Source of the DNA: Bacteroidales bacterium UBA1680
Lineage (GTDB): Bacteria > Bacteroidota > Bacteroidia > Bacteroidales > UBA932
Assembly (NCBI GenBank): GCA_002320605.1
Contig: DCKG01000034.1
Location: forward strand, 62,001 to 126,000
Direction: 5' to 3'
Length of the DNA stretch: 64,000 nucleotides
Shown here: piece by piece, positions 42,933-50,810 of the stretch
Layout: every line of letters begins with the position of its first letter
Position numbering within the stretch: position 1 is the stretch's first letter
The notes under the pieces: model-generated
Seen by the model: only the letters and a program-made list of their open reading frames with translations
Databases searched by the model: none
Told to the model about the DNA's origin: nothing
Translations under genes and position numbers: made by a program

Positions 42933-44276
42933 TTAATCTGTAGTTTTCTTCATTCCATATTCAGGGCTGACTTTTTTATAAGCCATGGTAGTCACTGCGA
43001 CTGTGACAATGCAGCAGACAATCACCATCCAGAAGAAATCTCTGTAGCCTAGGGTCTCCTGAATGTAGCCAGCGAACATCCCCGGAACCATCATGCTCAG
43101 AGCCATGAAGCAGGTGCAGAATGCATAGTGGGATGTCTTGAACTGCCCTTCCGAGAAATACATCATGTACAGCATGTAGGCGGTGAATCCGAAGCCGTAG
43201 CCAAATTGCTCGATAGCAATGCACGCGCTAATGGTCAGCAGATTAGTCGGCTGAACTATTGCCAAGTACACGAATGACAGGCAAGGCAGCGTCATGCATG
43301 CCGCCATGGGCCAAAGGGACTTCTTGAGGCCTATCCTGGAGGCGAGAAGACCACCTAGGATTCCTCCGAGAAGAAGGAATATGACGCCTATGGTGCCGTA
43401 GGCAAGGCCGACCTCCTCTGTCTTCATGCCCAGCCCGCCGAGCTCCCTTGCAGCCACTAGGAACGGGGTACACATCTTGATGAGGAAGGCTTCCGGAAGG
43501 CGGTAGCACAGCATGAATACGATTGCCAGCCAGACGCCAGGCTTCTTGAAAAAAGTAGAAACCGTTTTGCCGAATCCTTTGAATATTTCGCCTGCTGCAT
43601 TGCCTGAGTCGCTGGTTATGTTGGGGACATCGGCGGCAGGGCGAGGAATCATGAATATGTGATAGAGGGTCAGCAGCGTAAGCAGAACCGCGGAGCCGCA
43701 AACGGTTATGCGCCAAGCCATAGGAATATTCCCATAATGGGATTCCAGGAAACCCGCCACGGCCACTATTACCCCGTTGCCGAACACATTTGCAAGCCGG
43801 TAGAACGTGCTTCTCACTCCCACGAAGGCAGCCTGGCTGCTCTGGCTCTGGGCCAGCATGTAGAAGCCGTCGGCGGCAATGTCATGCGTCGCCGATGCGA
43901 AGGCCGCGATTATGAAAAGGATGAGCGTGAACGTGAACATGCCCATAGGAGTCGCTCCAGAGGCGATCTGTTCTGCGCCAGGACGTGGCAGGGTCAGGGC
44001 CAAAACCAGAAAGGCCACGGACATCACTGCCTGCATAGTCACGATCCACCAGCGTTTCGTCTTGATAATGTCCACGAAAGGACTCCAAAGAAATTTCAGG
44101 GTCCACGGAAGATACAGCAGAGAAGTGAACATCGCCATCTGTCCGTTCGGGACGCCCATTTTAGCGAACATCAGCACGGACACGTTGTTCACCAGAAAAT
44201 ATGGGATTCCTTCTACAAAGTACAGCGTCGGGATCCAAAGCCAAGGCGAGATATTCTTAGAATTCGACATATTCAT
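42933..44276 (-). CDS. AmpG/MurT-like major facilitator permease
   Basis: A 447-residue inner-membrane protein with about 12 transmembrane helices. It is related to AmpG muropeptide permeases and the MurNAc transporter MurT of Tannerella, visible in WIPTLYFVEGIPYFLVNNVSVLMFAKMGVPNGQMAMFTSLLYLPWTLKFLWSPFVD and FASATHDIAADGFYMLA. The genes for a NamZ-like enzyme (4 bases downstream) and a SpoIID-domain protein (upstream) flank it. A substrate of MurNAc or anhydro-muropeptide is the best guess. The ATG at 44270 is an alternative start. Confidence 0.88.
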   Translation of the reverse strand: MNMSNSKNISPWLWIPTLYFVEGIPYFLVNNVSVLMFAKMGVPNGQMAMFTSLLYLPWTLKFLWSPFVDIIKTKRWWIVTMQAVMSVAFLVLALTLPRPGAEQIASGATPMGMFTFTLILFIIAAFASATHDIAADGFYMLAQSQSSQAAFVGVRSTFYRLANVFGNGVIVAVAGFLESHYGNIPMAWRITVCGSAVLLTLLTLYHIFMIPRPAADVPNITSDSGNAAGEIFKGFGKTVSTFFKKPGVWLAIVFMLCYRLPEAFLIKMCTPFLVAARELGGLGMKTEEVGLAYGTIGVIFLLLGGILGGLLASRIGLKKSLWPMAACMTLPCLSFVYLAIVQPTNLLTISACIAIEQFGYGFGFTAYMLYMMYFSEGQFKTSHYAFCTCFMALSMMVPGMFAGYIQETLGYRDFFWMVIVCCIVTVAVTTMAYKKVSPEYGMKKTTD

Positions 44277-44301
44277 TTAATATTGAATTGGTTATATTAG
44301 A

Positions 44302-46584
44302 TTAGCATTTAACTGCGTCCTCCCCCATCGGCAAAAGCTCGGAGCCTGGGTAATAGTGGCCGAGGATAGCCTGGAAGCCGTAGCCTTTGCTAGCCATCAC
44401 TGCGGCTCCAATCTGGCAAAGCCCCACGCCATGGCCCCAGCCGGAGCCTTTCAACGTAAGCTTGTCGCCGTTCCAGATGACTGCGAAAGCAGAACTCTTA
44501 AGATGCGACGAGGAAAGCCATTTCCTGATTATCAACTCTTTGCCTATTACCATCTCCCTTTTTGACCCCACGACTCTCAGCCTCTTTATCCTGCCCGAAG
44601 GTCCTCTCTCAATCGGGATCAGCTCCTGAATCGTCCCGAAATCTATTCCCGAGCGTGTCCGAACAAGATCCGAGACTTCATTCCGGGAATATTCCACAGT
44701 CCATCTGTAGAAGTCTTTCGTCTCCAAGTCATAGTCGTTCAGCACTTGGGAGAGAATTTTCTCGTCCGTGGTGTCGCAGAACGGATCGGCCCCGGGTTTC
44801 TCGTCCGGAGTGTCTGGAAGCGCTTGAAGGTAAGGGAAATCCTTGTCTTCCCAGCAAGTAGAGAATAACTCCATGCGGCCGCCGCAGCACTTCGAGAAGC
44901 GTGCGTCGCAAATCTCTCCTCCGCTTTTAAGAACCAAACCCCACGTCTGGTCTATGGCCTTGCGGACAGTTTCGCCGACTGCCATAGTAAGGCCCTGATA
45001 GCGCTGGCAATGGTCGTCAGCACACACGTCGAAAACCTTGTGGTCGTCGTGGTCGAACCATTTGATGTATTCCGTGTCGTAGCTTTCCTCTTTACCCTCT
45101 CCGGCTTTGCAATCCAGCATGGTCACGAGCTCGGCAACATTATGCGGGGCTTCACCTGGAAGGGATCTGGCAACACTTTTCTTTCTGTTACGGATCTGGG
45201 CCATCACCCAGGACCTAGATATGACGGAATGGGCTTTCAGGAACTCTAGTCCTGCAGAAGATTTCATTTCCGAGGAGATTACGCTCAGCAGATAGTCTTC
45301 GACGCCAATTTCGTTGACTGCCGTTACTTTTCCGCCATCAGTCATGAATTTGAGCCTGCCCGCAAACTTCTGCGTGACCTGCCGCTCCCAATGGAAGTCC
45401 ACGCCGATGGTGACCCCATACAATATGAAAGACGGCTCAGCGAACATCGTGGAAGGAGTTTTCGCATCGAATATGAGCTGGTCGTAAAGGGTTCCGTTGT
45501 AGAGAATCTTGCCTTCGGAATATTCTACCTTTTGCTCGCCATCGCCATCGGAAATGATTTCGAATGAAATCTGTTGTCCGGACATTATTCCGACTTCCAG
45601 CGTTTCCTGATGCCTGGTGAGTCTCCAGACGAGAGCCTTTTCATCATCCTCGCCGATGGAGACTTCGGAAATCACTTGGCTCAGCAGCTCAGGCGTCATC
45701 TTTTCGTAATCCGACTCCTCAGGGGCGACCATCACGCCACCCATGTCAGCGCAGCCAGGGCTCATCGAGAGGTGGTCCGGGCCATCCGAGAAATAATTGT
45801 GCGGACGATGCTTGCTGCGAAATATTACTAAAGAGCGGTATTCGGCATCCTCGAACCAGGAGATTACGTTGAATTTCGGTTCTGGCTCTCCGCCTAGAGT
45901 CATAGATGCGCAGTCCAGAAGCCTGTAGAAAAGCTTTGTGACTGACTTCGGAGTCGCTCCTCTTAAGACGAAAATGCCTCTGGTGAACATATTCAAGTGA
46001 TACAGCTTGGCCTCTTTCAGGTTTATCAGGTATTCCAGCTCGCTGTGGCTTCTTGCAGTGCCCAGGAGCTTGTCTACGGCATTCTCCAGGGGCATCATGC
46101 CTCTCGGACAGCCTTGAAAATGCATGTGATCTGGGGCTGACGCTCCGCTCTCCGGACCGTTGTAGTAACAGGCATATTTCCTATTTGTAGCGACGAAGTC
46201 CAGCATGTCTGGATAGCGGTGCCATATGGACTGAGGTGTATGGTCAGTGCTTGATATTACTAGATGGGAAGGGAAAATCGGGTAAGGGTTTAGCGTGATA
46301 CGGTATCTCTTGCCTTTCCGTCCTTCGAAGTCTATGTTGTACTGCTCTTGGGGTCTGTTTTCCGGACACAGGAAGCAAGGCCTCTCGCTGATGGATTTCT
46401 TATCCAGCTTCGCCTCCGATGATATCTTTCTTGCCGGGTTGTATTGCAGCACCACATTCAGCCCGCCGACTGGCAATGTTCTGGTTTCTGCCTTCTTCAA
46501 GTTACGATAGTTTTCCGCCGCCATCGGCCAGACCGACAGCTGATCGCAGATGAATTTCTCGATTCTTGAATATGACATATTCAT
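44302..46584 (-). CDS. DUF4922 (HIT-like) and SpoIID-domain fusion protein
   Basis: A 760-residue two-part protein. The N-terminal half (about 1-310) matches DUF4922, a HIT/GalT-like nucleotidyl-transfer fold with PCFLCPENRP, RITLNPYPIFPSHLVISS and an H-x-H-x-Q motif in PDHMHFQG. The C-terminal half (about 400-755) is a SpoIID/LytB domain, in other bacteria a lytic transglycosylase or amidase enhancer: EDYLLSVISSEM carries the catalytic Glu, and SGWGHGVGLCQIGA is the signature. No signal peptide is visible. The start at 46584 (or 46578) is preferred over a longer frame that overlaps the Nudix gene. The permease and NamZ genes follow, so a role in peptidoglycan salvage is likely. Confidence 0.85.
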   Translation of the reverse strand: MNMSYSRIEKFICDQLSVWPMAAENYRNLKKAETRTLPVGGLNVVLQYNPARKISSEAKLDKKSISERPCFLCPENRPQEQYNIDFEGRKGKRYRITLNPYPIFPSHLVISSTDHTPQSIWHRYPDMLDFVATNRKYACYYNGPESGASAPDHMHFQGCPRGMMPLENAVDKLLGTARSHSELEYLINLKEAKLYHLNMFTRGIFVLRGATPKSVTKLFYRLLDCASMTLGGEPEPKFNVISWFEDAEYRSLVIFRSKHRPHNYFSDGPDHLSMSPGCADMGGVMVAPEESDYEKMTPELLSQVISEVSIGEDDEKALVWRLTRHQETLEVGIMSGQQISFEIISDGDGEQKVEYSEGKILYNGTLYDQLIFDAKTPSTMFAEPSFILYGVTIGVDFHWERQVTQKFAGRLKFMTDGGKVTAVNEIGVEDYLLSVISSEMKSSAGLEFLKAHSVISRSWVMAQIRNRKKSVARSLPGEAPHNVAELVTMLDCKAGEGKEESYDTEYIKWFDHDDHKVFDVCADDHCQRYQGLTMAVGETVRKAIDQTWGLVLKSGGEICDARFSKCCGGRMELFSTCWEDKDFPYLQALPDTPDEKPGADPFCDTTDEKILSQVLNDYDLETKDFYRWTVEYSRNEVSDLVRTRSGIDFGTIQELIPIERGPSGRIKRLRVVGSKREMVIGKELIIRKWLSSSHLKSSAFAVIWNGDKLTLKGSGWGHGVGLCQIGAAVMASKGYGFQAILGHYYPGSELLPMGEDAVKC

Positions 46585-46609
46585 AATGTTCGTAAAACTT
46601 GGTACCTTT

Positions 46610-47200
46610 TTATAAAAGCGCCAAGAGCGAATGTTTGATTGCCTTGAACTCTTGCTCGAAGTTCGGGGTGAAAATACCTTTCCCCAAAGCAGCCTCAATC
46701 TCATCCATGCTCCAGTACCTCCCTTCAGAGACCTCGCTTCCATCTGGCTTCAGCATGAAATTCCCGACGGCAGCGAAGACGTTCACCAGTTCTTTCTCCT
46801 GCTCAGACTCCCAGACATAGCTCTCTAAATATATCGGATTGAAGTCTCTGAAACCAAGTTCTTCAGAGGCCTCCCGATAGAGCGACGTGGAGAGGTATTC
46901 GCCATAGTCTATGTGTCCCCCCACCGCAGTGTCCCATTTGCCTGGAAGAAGGTCTTTCGACATCGAACGTTTCTGAACATAAAGTTCTGAGTTTCTGTTA
47001 ATTATATGCAAGTGCACGACAGGATGAAGCAGCTTTGAGCCGCCGTGGACATATTTCCTGGAAGCTTGGCCAACCACAAGCCCGTCAGGCTCGACGACAG
47101 GAACCATCTCTGAGTCCTTCAGCTGCTGTCCGCCAGGCGTTTCCGCAGTTGGAAGCGGAAGCACTGGCGCTGGCTCTACCGGATATACTAATTCGAACAT
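46610..47200 (-). CDS. Nudix hydrolase
   Basis: A 196-residue protein with a complete Nudix box (GHIDYGEYLSTSLYREASEELGF) that binds metal and hydrolyses a nucleoside diphosphate linked to another group. The preceding VVHLHIINRNSELYVQKRSMSKDLLPGKWDTAVG resembles IPP-isomerase-type and YfcD-like Nudix enzymes. The start at 47200 (MFELVYPVE) avoids overlap with the thioesterase gene. It lies between the thioesterase and the DUF4922/SpoIID gene. The substrate is unknown. Confidence 0.88.
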   Translation of the reverse strand: MFELVYPVEPAPVLPLPTAETPGGQQLKDSEMVPVVEPDGLVVGQASRKYVHGGSKLLHPVVHLHIINRNSELYVQKRSMSKDLLPGKWDTAVGGHIDYGEYLSTSLYREASEELGFRDFNPIYLESYVWESEQEKELVNVFAAVGNFMLKPDGSEVSEGRYWSMDEIEAALGKGIFTPNFEQEFKAIKHSLLALL

Positions 47201-47202
47201 CG

Positions 47203-47979
47203 CTAAAAATCTATCTGCGTGCAGAAGCAAGACTTTCCATCCAGCTTTCCCTCAATGAACCATGTATCCTGACCCTCGGTCTTTATGTGGCTTCGGAAAA
47301 GCTCCACTTCATCTCCAGGCTTCGTCTCTTTGTTGAAATTAATCCTGACATCCTTAACTTGATGCTCAGACGTAATCTCATAGCCGATGCTATCCATGGA
47401 CCAAGCGATGTAACGAGCGTTATTCGTGTGGCCGAGGAAATCGACATCGCTGTACATTATCTTGTGTGAAGTGAATCTATCAGCGTCTTTGGGAGGCACC
47501 ACCTTCTTGCAATGCTCCTCTATCGCATCCCGATGGCACTGAGTTGACTCAGGGACCATTCTCATGATTTCCTCATCCCTTGCAAACGTTCTCGTCTGCA
47601 TATTCATGACTATCCAGGAAGAGGTACAAGTGATGAGCGCTCCGCTGCTGTCCTCGAAATTCAGGTTTCCTTGATGTCTGAGCTCGAAATCCCTGATGTA
47701 GAATGGTCCATCAATGCATTTGTGCCATGTGAACAGGGCAACTTCATCCCTCCATTTCGGTGGCCTGATGAATTTGAAATGCATTCTGGATATGACCCAT
47801 GCTGTATGGTGGAGCTGAAGGTCATCCCATCCGAAGTGGAAGTGGCTGGCAGCCGAGTGGGCTATCTCCTGAGCCATGTCCATGAAAGACGATGGCCTTA
47901 GATGGAAAGAGCGGTCTGCCATATAGCTTGGGACCGTGTAATCTTCTTCGTATGTATTGTCTGGCCTTATTCCGTTCAT
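47203..47979 (-). CDS. Acyl-ACP thioesterase (FatA/B-like)
   Basis: A 258-residue double-hotdog thioesterase that ends fatty-acid synthesis by releasing acyl chains from ACP. Visible family features: YTVPSYMADRSFHLRPSSFMDMAQEIAHSAASHFHFG in the first hotdog, WVISRMHFKFIRPPKWRDEVALFTW, and in the second hotdog DVDFLGHTNNARYIAWSMDSI, where the catalytic Asp/Asn-His region lies. It overlaps the upstream HU-CCDC81 gene by four bases and precedes the Nudix gene by two. Confidence 0.9.
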   Translation of the reverse strand: MNGIRPDNTYEEDYTVPSYMADRSFHLRPSSFMDMAQEIAHSAASHFHFGWDDLQLHHTAWVISRMHFKFIRPPKWRDEVALFTWHKCIDGPFYIRDFELRHQGNLNFEDSSGALITCTSSWIVMNMQTRTFARDEEIMRMVPESTQCHRDAIEEHCKKVVPPKDADRFTSHKIMYSDVDFLGHTNNARYIAWSMDSIGYEITSEHQVKDVRINFNKETKPGDEVELFRSHIKTEGQDTWFIEGKLDGKSCFCTQIDF

Positions 47980-48815
47980 TTCTCTGTATCTTGATAATTG
48001 ATGATTTCTAGTTCTTCAGGAGTATATAGAAGCGAATCAGTGAATGATGGTGCCGTGCGGCTGAGTATTATGAATATGACAAATAGCAGCAGGGCCGTTC
48101 CAACAACACAAGCGGTAACAATCCGAGTTATCCTCCGGCCATCTTTCTTTCTAACTTTCTGAGTCTCAGGGGCGGCATTGGAAGCTGGTGCGGCAGGTGC
48201 TGTTTTTTCCGTCTCTACTGGTGGCGCGAGCGTTTCTGGTGCGGCAGGTGCTGGTGAAACTAGTTCTATAGGCATCTCCTCCTGCTCTGGAACAGATTCT
48301 ACTACGGGTTCAGGAACCTTAACCTCTGGTTCTGGCACATCAACTATAGCCGAAAGTTTTTCCACGGCATCATAAACCTCCTCTGGAGTCTCCTCGTGCG
48401 TCTTCAATGATACAGGCTGCAAGCCAAATCCGTAAGGGAATATCTCCAAATCCTCGTCTGGAATGAAAAAAAAGGCGTTTTCTTTCGTAGCCCTAAGCCT
48501 CCCCAGGCCAGGAAACACAACAGCCTTCTTCTTTGTGAGCTCATCCTTCACCCCAGCCACGAAACCAGAAATTATCTTCCTAGACATCTCCAAGTCCATC
48601 CCATTAGCCTTTGAATACAGCTGTGCAAGCTTATCATCAGAGCCTTGCCTTTCCCTGAACGAAAGCCTCCTATAAGGCGGATTGATGGTGTATCCCCTAT
48701 CGGAGAACGACGCGGGCACTACCTCGGTCACGAATGTGCCAAGACCCGGAAGCGCAACCTCCTCATTATCAAGGATGAGTTCCTTGACCATATCCGCCAA
48801 AAGGGCAATTTCCAT
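47976..48815 (-). CDS. HU-CCDC81-type protein with a transmembrane anchor
   Basis: A 279-residue protein. Residues about 1-125 carry two HU/CCDC81-like domains of the Bacteroidetes kind (VALPGLGTFVTEVVPASF, RRLSFRERQGSDDKLAQLYSKANGMDLEMSRKIISGFVAGVKDELTKKKAVVFPGLGRLRATKENAFFFIP). A Pro/Glu/Val-rich stretch (about 140-225) and one transmembrane helix (about 236-258, IVTACVVGTALLLFVIFIIL) follow. Relatives often end in a periplasmic SPOR domain that binds denuded peptidoglycan; here only about 20 residues follow the helix. The start at 48815 is 24 bases after a -7 box; the longer frame starts with TTG inside that box. Confidence 0.8.
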   Translation of the reverse strand: MEIALLADMVKELILDNEEVALPGLGTFVTEVVPASFSDRGYTINPPYRRLSFRERQGSDDKLAQLYSKANGMDLEMSRKIISGFVAGVKDELTKKKAVVFPGLGRLRATKENAFFFIPDEDLEIFPYGFGLQPVSLKTHEETPEEVYDAVEKLSAIVDVPEPEVKVPEPVVESVPEQEEMPIELVSPAPAAPETLAPPVETEKTAPAAPASNAAPETQKVRKKDGRRITRIVTACVVGTALLLFVIFIILSRTAPSFTDSLLYTPEELEIINYQDTEK

Positions 48816-48838
48816 AAGCTCAATATTGGAATCAGACA

Positions 48839-48846
48839 CAAAGATA
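48839..48846 (-). promoter_or_regulatory. -7 box of the 41.7-48.8 kb minus-strand operon
   Basis: The minus strand reads TATCTTTG. It lies 24 bases before the HU-CCDC81 ATG and is the only promoter seen ahead of seven closely spaced genes. Confidence 0.55.
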
Positions 48847-48948
48847 CTCAAAAATTAAAGAATATTCCCATGCAGACAATCCACAGCCACGTACCCTTGC
48901 ATGCGAATGCCCTTTCACCGATTCAAACAAAAAATGCTTTAAAAAAAA

Positions 48949-48979
48949 TTTGCATAAATATCTTTTTGTTGTACCTTTG
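48949..48979 (+). promoter_or_regulatory. tRNA-Asn promoter
   Basis: TTTG (48949-48952), exactly 19 bp, then TACCTTTG (48972-48979): a full consensus promoter about 67 bases upstream of the tRNA. Confidence 0.75.
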
Positions 48980-49046
48980 CAATCCCGAACAGGAAACCAA
49001 GAAGGACATCTCTCCACTGGCTGCCTGAACGGAAAATACAAAATAT

Positions 49047-49120
49047 TCCTCAATAGCTCAGTTGGTTAGAGCACCTGACTGTTAATCAGGGGGTCGCAGG
49101 TTCAAGTCCTGCTTGAGGAG
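49047..49120 (+). tRNA. tRNA-Asn (anticodon GTT)
   Basis: Acceptor TCCTCAA/TTGAGGA, anticodon stem CCTGA/TCAGG around CTGTTAA (anticodon GTT), T arm GCAGG/CCTGC around TTCAAGT. CCA is not encoded. Confidence 0.96.
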
Positions 49121-49122
49121 CA

Positions 49123-49169
49123 AGAATGGACAAATCTTCAAATTGGGGATTTGTCCATTCTCTTTATTT
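49123..49169 (+). terminator. tRNA-Asn terminator
   Basis: Fourteen-base-pair perfect stem AGAATGGACAAATC / GATTTGTCCATTCT with an 11-base loop, followed by CTTTATTT. It starts 2 bases after the tRNA. Confidence 0.88.
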
Positions 49170-49577
49170 CCCAAACGACCTGATTTCAAGAAAAGAGGTC
49201 ACTTGTTTGCCCGGATTTCCCTCCCCACTACGAAAGACTCCCGACAGGATACTTTTGGAACCATTTGCAGACGTGCGCAGAAAGGGCATTTTAAAAGTAC
49301 CTTGCGATTTTATGACAACATACTCCTAGTCGCAAATGCAATACATTCATAATAAGCACATTGCGACAAGCTAGGCGAGCACCTAGCGAATATTCCCATA
49401 AGATTTAGTCGAAACGGACTGGGGCGAGAAGGATAATGACGAGTTTGAGTCGTGGCGCCATTATTCCAAATATTCTTAAATCCGATGATCCTCTGGAAAT
49501 CTAATAAATGGTCAAAGAATGTGAGGCAACTATATGGAATTACAGAAATTTGCCATGTCAATATTCTGAATTTTGTG
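49170..49577. other. Intergenic stretch downstream of tRNA-Asn, no gene seen
   Basis: About 400 bases with several short frames on both strands but none with a convincing protein. A short inverted pair GTCGCAA/TTGCGAC (about 49329, 49366) was the only structure noticed. I see no copy of the tRNA 3' end here that would mark an integration site. Confidence 0.4.
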
Positions 49578-49585
49578 TAAGTTTG
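49578..49585 (+). promoter_or_regulatory. -7 box of the nitrilase-family gene
   Basis: TAAGTTTG fits TAnnTTTG and lies 18 bases before the ATG at 49604, fixing the start there and not at an upstream in-frame codon. Confidence 0.55.
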
Positions 49586-49603
49586 CAAGAAACGAACATA
49601 ATC

Positions 49604-50464
49604 ATGAAAGTTTACATTTGTCAGTGCAATCTGCTCTGGTGTGATTGTGAAGGCAACAGGGCGCATATTGAGGTGTTACTTTCGCAGGCTGGAGAATCTG
49701 GCTGGACACAAGAAACAGCCGAGGGGCGAGAAAGCGCTGGAATCGAGGCTGGGGGGCTGATCGTGCTGCCCGAGATGTTCTCGACGGGATTCATTACGAT
49801 GCCGGCCGGTGAGGCAGAGAGCGATGGATTCTCGCTTGGCTGGATGAAGGCCATCTCCAAGAAATATGGTTGCGCGGTGGCAGGGAGCATTGCGACGGAG
49901 GTTACAGACGGAGCCGCACAAGGCAGCGTGGTGACAGAGGAGGCCGGGAGCGATGTACGAAACCGTTTCTACAACCGATTCTACTTCGTAAAGCCAGATG
50001 GGTCTTTCGTAAAATACGACAAAAGACACCTGTTTTCATTTGCCGGAGAGGACAAAAGGTTCACTGCCGGAAAAGACAGGACTGTCGTCGAATATAATGG
50101 AGTACGCTTCCTGCTTCAAGTTTGTTACGACCTTCGCTTCCCTATTTTCTCCAGGAATATATTGCCGGATCTTTATGACGCGGCAATATATGTAGCTAGC
50201 TGGCCTACGCCTAGGATAAGAGCATGGGACAGCCTGCTGAAAGCTAGGGCAATCGAGAATCAATGCTATGTGATAGGCGTAAACCGAGTAGGCAAGGATC
50301 CTTCTTGCCAATATAACGGACATTCCTCAATCGTAGATCCTTACGGCATAGCGGTCGTCTCTTGCAAGGAAGATACGGAAGAAGTCGCCTGTGCGCAGCT
50401 GGACATGCATTCTTTGCAAGAATTTCGCAAGAGATTTCCTGTCTTGCGGGATGGAGATAAATAG
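49604..50464 (+). CDS. Nitrilase-superfamily amidase (omega-amidase YafV-like)
   Basis: A 286-residue carbon-nitrogen hydrolase. The catalytic triad is visible: Glu in LIVLPEMFSTGF, Lys in KYDKRHLFSFAGEDKRFTAG and Cys in FLLQVCYDLRFPIFSRN. The block SWPTPRIRAWDSLLKARAIENQCYVIGVNRVG matches YafV-type omega-amidases, which hydrolyse alpha-ketoglutaramate and alpha-ketosuccinamate. An unusual Gly/Glu/Ala-rich stretch of about 25 residues lies between strand 1 and the Glu motif, and another (VTDGAAQGSVVTEEAGSD) before the Lys motif. It precedes the ilv leader but has its own promoter. Confidence 0.88.
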   Translation: MKVYICQCNLLWCDCEGNRAHIEVLLSQAGESGWTQETAEGRESAGIEAGGLIVLPEMFSTGFITMPAGEAESDGFSLGWMKAISKKYGCAVAGSIATEVTDGAAQGSVVTEEAGSDVRNRFYNRFYFVKPDGSFVKYDKRHLFSFAGEDKRFTAGKDRTVVEYNGVRFLLQVCYDLRFPIFSRNILPDLYDAAIYVASWPTPRIRAWDSLLKARAIENQCYVIGVNRVGKDPSCQYNGHSSIVDPYGIAVVSCKEDTEEVACAQLDMHSLQEFRKRFPVLRDGDK

Positions 50465-50489
50465 CAAATCGATTTAAATAAAAATTTTC

Positions 50490-50520
50490 TTGGAATTGAG
50501 ATTCCCATTTTCTACATTTG
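50490..50520 (+). promoter_or_regulatory. Promoter of the ilv-leu operon
   Basis: TTG (50490-50492), 20 bp, then TACATTTG (50513-50520). Transcription should begin near 50527, just before the leader peptide. Confidence 0.75.
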
Positions 50521-50550
50521 CAACAGTTACGATTTGAAAGAATAATATTT

Positions 50551-50613
50551 ATGCAATATTCATCTATTATCGTCATTTCCCTATCTATCCTAGTGCTAAG
50601 CATTCAAGGATAG
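50551..50613 (+). CDS. ilv leader peptide
   Basis: A 20-codon reading frame beginning ATG CAA TAT and ending GGA TAG. It encodes MQYSS-IIVISLSILVLSI-QG: five Ile, three Leu and two Val codons, ten of twenty. It begins about 24 bases after the predicted transcription start and is followed by competing hairpins and then ilvD. This matches leader peptides that sense charged branched-chain tRNAs by ribosome stalling. The stop codon TAG overlaps the first base of the antiterminator arm, so a ribosome that finishes would mask it. It is far too short for routine gene finding. Confidence 0.85.
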   Translation: MQYSSIIVISLSILVLSIQG

Positions 50614-50688
50614 GGAAGGCGTATGAGATGATTTAATTACATATTTATTCATGCATAGCCTTCCCAAACCCCACGGGAAGGTTTTTTT
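50613..50688 (+). promoter_or_regulatory. Branched-chain amino-acid attenuator
   Basis: Arm A (GGGAAGGC, 50613-50620, plus TATG, 50622-50625) pairs with arm B (CATA, 50654-50657, plus GCCTTCCC, 50658-50665): 12 bp with one bulged G, the antiterminator. Arm B also pairs with arm C (GGGAAGG, 50675-50681), which is followed by seven T residues: the terminator (50659-50688). The two folds exclude each other. From 50689 to 50810 there is only leader sequence, with GAAAC repeated near 50786-50801. Confidence 0.85.
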
Positions 50689-50810
50689 GTCTAGCGCACT
50701 TTCACATCGAAAGGCTAGCGAAATCGAGTGAAGGCGAGCCATGAGGGGAAGGATGACGATGGGGACTGAAAATGATTTGAGTTAACGAAACGAAACGAAA
50801 CAAATAGACA

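Noticed and set aside
46585..46743. N-terminal extension of the DUF4922/SpoIID protein
   Set aside because: It overlaps the Nudix gene's coding end in another frame, and the extra residues look like antisense-type filler before the MNMSYSRIEKF start.
49170..49577. Integrated element next to tRNA-Asn
   Set aside because: No duplicated tRNA 3' end, no integrase gene and no foreign cargo were found in the gap.
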